64,000 bases of DNA from Erinaceus europaeus (lineage: Eukaryota; Chordata; Mammalia; Eulipotyphla; Erinaceidae), in assembly GCF_950295315.1 (NCBI RefSeq), contig NC_080168.1:71352008-71416007 (forward strand). The letters run 5' to 3'. The position numbers were made by a program, and so were the translations under genes. This document shows, piece by piece, positions 63,740 through 64,000 of this stretch. Numbering within the stretch: the first letter of the stretch is position 1; every line of letters starts with the position of its first letter. The notes beneath the pieces are model-generated. The model was given only the letters and a program-made list of their open reading frames with translations. It had not been told where the DNA came from and made no database searches.

Positions 63740-63779
63740 CTAGAGCAAACCAAATAGTCTGAGTTAAAAATTGGGCATA

Positions 63780-64000
63780 GAAGCCTGCCTTTCTTAGGCA
63801 GATGACCTCACCAATGTGTCCTGGAACCCCACCTCCCCAAAGCCCTACCCTACTAGGGAAAGGTAGAGACAGGCTGGGGGTATGGATTGACCTGCCAACA
63901 TCCATGTTCAGTGGAGTGGAGAGGCAATTAAAGAAGCCAGACTTCTGACCTTTTGCACCCAATAGAGATCTTTGGTCTTACTCCCAGCAAGATAAAGAAT
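63780..64000 (+). mobile_element. L1 3'UTR fragment running off the window
   Basis: gcagatgacctcaccaatgt and ggtatggattgacctgccaa match 58520-58620. It starts about 40 bp upstream of the acceptor of IFT88 window exon 1. Confidence 0.82.

Overview
The window looks like mammalian nuclear DNA from a hedgehog-like insectivore (Erinaceidae). It is packed with tRNA-derived SINEs of the type I associate with the hedgehog ERI families, plus L1 3' ends sharing one recurrent 3'UTR and ordinary microsatellites. The species call rests on recalled SINE sequence and was not checked against a repeat library.

Two protein-coding genes are supported, both on the minus strand and head to tail. From 63739 down to 5299 lie thirteen coding exons for the C-terminal part of IFT88 (Polaris/TTC10), a tetratricopeptide-repeat subunit of intraflagellar transport complex B. 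They join in frame into 455 residues and a stop; the earlier exons lie beyond the right edge. About 2.8 kb downstream, a CpG island at roughly 1500-2870 holds the first two coding exons of IL17D (signal peptide and N-terminal half); the rest lies beyond the left edge. The order IFT88 then IL17D in the same direction matches my recollection of human 13q12.

Layout: 1-1320 SINE remnants; 1500-2870 CpG island with IL17D; 5134-5298 IFT88 3'UTR; 5299-63739 IFT88 exons separated by repeat-filled introns. A short endogenous retrovirus-like element with two LTRs lies at 24740-27112. L1 pieces lie at 20052-20790, 30650-32580, 43314-44061, 52340-52811, 57449-58842, 60425-61647 and 63780-64000.

Five SINE types are labelled by structure. 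A = ERI-1-like (tRNA head, C/T-rich body, CAA/ATA-rich tail, sometimes with a longer 3' extension). B = ERI-2-like (head with 'cacctggttgagc', simple A-rich tail). C = type with 'actctggtacatgtgctg' read on its antisense strand. D = type with 'cataatggttatgcaaag' in sense. E = type with 'ccaggtgagctattt' on its antisense strand. All carry RNA polymerase III A/B-box-like heads. Plus orientation means the tRNA-like head is at the lower coordinate. SINE boundaries are by eye and accurate to a few bases only where target-site duplications are given.

I found no new multi-gene system. The most unusual observations are degenerate copies of a splice donor downstream of IL17D exon 2, a GC-AG intron at the IFT88 3' end, an L1 tail ending a few bases from an IFT88 splice donor, a retroviral element with a primer-binding site after its second LTR, a twin-primed L1, SINEs stacked on one target site, and a chimeric SINE.
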